This document shows, in pieces, positions 4,813 through 5,163 of a stretch of DNA of 5,163 nucleotides (positions are counted from its first letter, which is position 1; each line of letters opens with the position of its first letter). Location of the stretch: positions 1 to 5,163 of the forward strand of contig JAFUCD010000031.1 of the NCBI GenBank assembly GCA_017459865.1. The letters are read 5' to 3'. The translations under genes and the position numbers were made by a program. The notes beneath the pieces are model-generated. The model was not told where the DNA came from. It searched no databases and was given only the letters and a program-made list of their open reading frames with translations. The DNA comes from Oscillospiraceae bacterium (GTDB lineage: Bacteria > Bacillota_A > Clostridia > Oscillospirales > Oscillospiraceae).

Positions 4813-4965
4813 CCCATGCTGCTGACCTATGGGACAGAGCAGCGGGGAGCTGCGTCGGAATGACTTGCGCAAGTCACCATAAGAGGCAGAACCTCTTATG
4901 GATGACGGCGAAAGTCATTCCTCCTTCACCAACATGCACAGGCGTGTGCATGTTGGAAAGGAAGG
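4813..4965. repeat. Cluster of inverted repeats downstream of queH
   Basis: No gene is supported here. Small stems are CCCAT/ATGGG (4813-4817, 4829-4833) and GCAGC/GCTGC (4839-4843, 4849-4853). A long hairpin follows: GGAATGACTT (4857-4866) pairs with AAGTCATTCC (4912-4921); inside it GTCA (4873-4876) pairs with TGAC (4903-4906), and CCATAAGAGG (4877-4886) pairs with CCTCTTATGG (4892-4901) around CAGAA. Next comes a perfect 12-bp stem, CCAACATGCACA (4929-4940) with TGTGCATGTTGG (4945-4956), loop GGCG, which CCTTC/GAAGG (4923-4927, 4961-4965) may extend. TGACTTGCGCAAGTCA (4861-4876) is also a 16-bp palindrome by itself, offering an alternative fold. Confidence 0.7.
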
Positions 4966-4989
4966 CCGGGGAAGCGGATATGGAGCCGG

Positions 4990-5003
4990 TGCGCGTAAGC
5001 GCA
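4990..5003. repeat. Short hairpin with GTAA tetraloop
   Basis: TGCGC (4990-4994) and GCGCA (4999-5003) pair around GTAA, which as RNA is a GNRA-type loop (GUAA) closed by C-G, a stable motif common in structured RNAs. It is adjacent to the palindrome GCAGCTGC (5001-5008). It is short enough to be chance in GC-rich DNA. Confidence 0.35.
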
Positions 5004-5060
5004 GCTGCGGAATGGAGCGCGCCCGGTCTGACGCTAAGGCCGCCTCGATTTCAATCCATT

Positions 5061-5134
5061 GTCGCCGCAATCTGTCTAAAAAAGTTCTGCTTTTTTAGAC
5101 AGATTGCTGTTTGCGGAGCAAACATATTGGCGAC
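5061..5134. repeat. Long perfect hairpin within a possible three-way junction
   Basis: GCAATCTGTCTAAAAAAG (5067-5084) pairs perfectly over 18 bp with its complement at 5090-5107 around TTCTG. It is immediately followed by a second hairpin, TGTTTGC (5108-5114) with GCAAACA (5118-5124), loop GGA. Both are enclosed by GTCGCC (5061-5066) and GGCGAC (5129-5134). Together these make a closed three-way junction with only TATT (5125-5128) unpaired. The six T residues lie inside the stem, unlike a normal terminator. On either strand it could be a structured RNA element or a mobile-repeat end. Confidence 0.65.
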
Positions 5135-5142
5135 GCTTTAGT

Positions 5143-5163
5143 GTGTCGACACTTTGTCGACAC
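5143..5163. repeat. Perfect inverted repeat at the right edge
   Basis: GTGTCGACA (5143-5151) and TGTCGACAC (5155-5163) form a 9-bp perfect inverted repeat around CTT. The stretch can also be read as two direct copies of GTCGACAC (5145-5152, 5156-5163). It ends exactly at the window edge and may continue beyond it. Confidence 0.6.

Noticed and set aside
4779..5141. 120-codon plus-strand frame after queH
   Set aside because: It has no ribosome site, starts inside the hairpin next to the queH stop, runs through several perfect inverted repeats and resembles no known protein.
4861..5163. CRISPR array or tRNA gene cluster in the hairpin-rich tail
   Set aside because: There are no regularly spaced direct repeats and no tRNA-type anticodon or T-arm sequence. 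The repeats are inverted and all different.

Overview
The window suggests a GC-rich, low-oxygen Firmicute, most likely a gut Clostridia member of the Oscillospiraceae type. The evidence is coding sequence with strongly G/C-biased third positions, strong AGGAGG ribosome sites, sigma-A style promoters, a sodium-pump type oxaloacetate decarboxylase split into small subunits, and a stand-alone QueH. This taxonomic call is an inference from gene content and style; no marker gene is present.

Layout. On the minus strand, positions 2053 down to 1 hold a decarboxylase operon. Its order is a 462-residue carboxyltransferase (oxaloacetate decarboxylase alpha / pyruvate carboxylase B type, without its own biotin domain), a 123-residue single-pass membrane gamma subunit, a structured 138-nt gap, and the first 47 codons of a separate biotin carrier protein. 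The sodium-translocating beta subunit is not in view and would be expected beyond the left edge. From 2054 to 2321 is a divergent control region with a promoter for each side. On the plus strand, 2322-3377 encodes a 351-residue protein with an SseB-like C-terminal half and an unrecognised N-terminal half. A 14-bp terminator hairpin follows, shared with the convergent minus-strand deoxycytidylate deaminase gene (3956-3447). A second divergent gap (3957-4169) holds interspersed-repeat sequence and promoters for the deaminase and for queH (4170-4778, plus strand), an epoxyqueuosine reductase. The last 385 bases (4779-5163) contain no convincing gene but are packed with inverted repeats, including an 18-bp hairpin inside a possible three-way junction.

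Functional picture. The decarboxylase genes work together: the alpha subunit moves CO2 from oxaloacetate to biotin on the carrier, and the membrane part decarboxylates carboxybiotin while pumping Na+ outwards. The other genes are unrelated single units: nucleotide metabolism (dCMP to dUMP) and tRNA modification (queuosine).

The two most interesting non-coding signals are these. First, the gap before the biotin carrier gene can fold in two mutually exclusive ways, one of which buries that gene's Shine-Dalgarno sequence in a 17-bp stem. Second, the 3' end of the window is a dense cluster of hairpins that may be a structured RNA or a nested repeat element.
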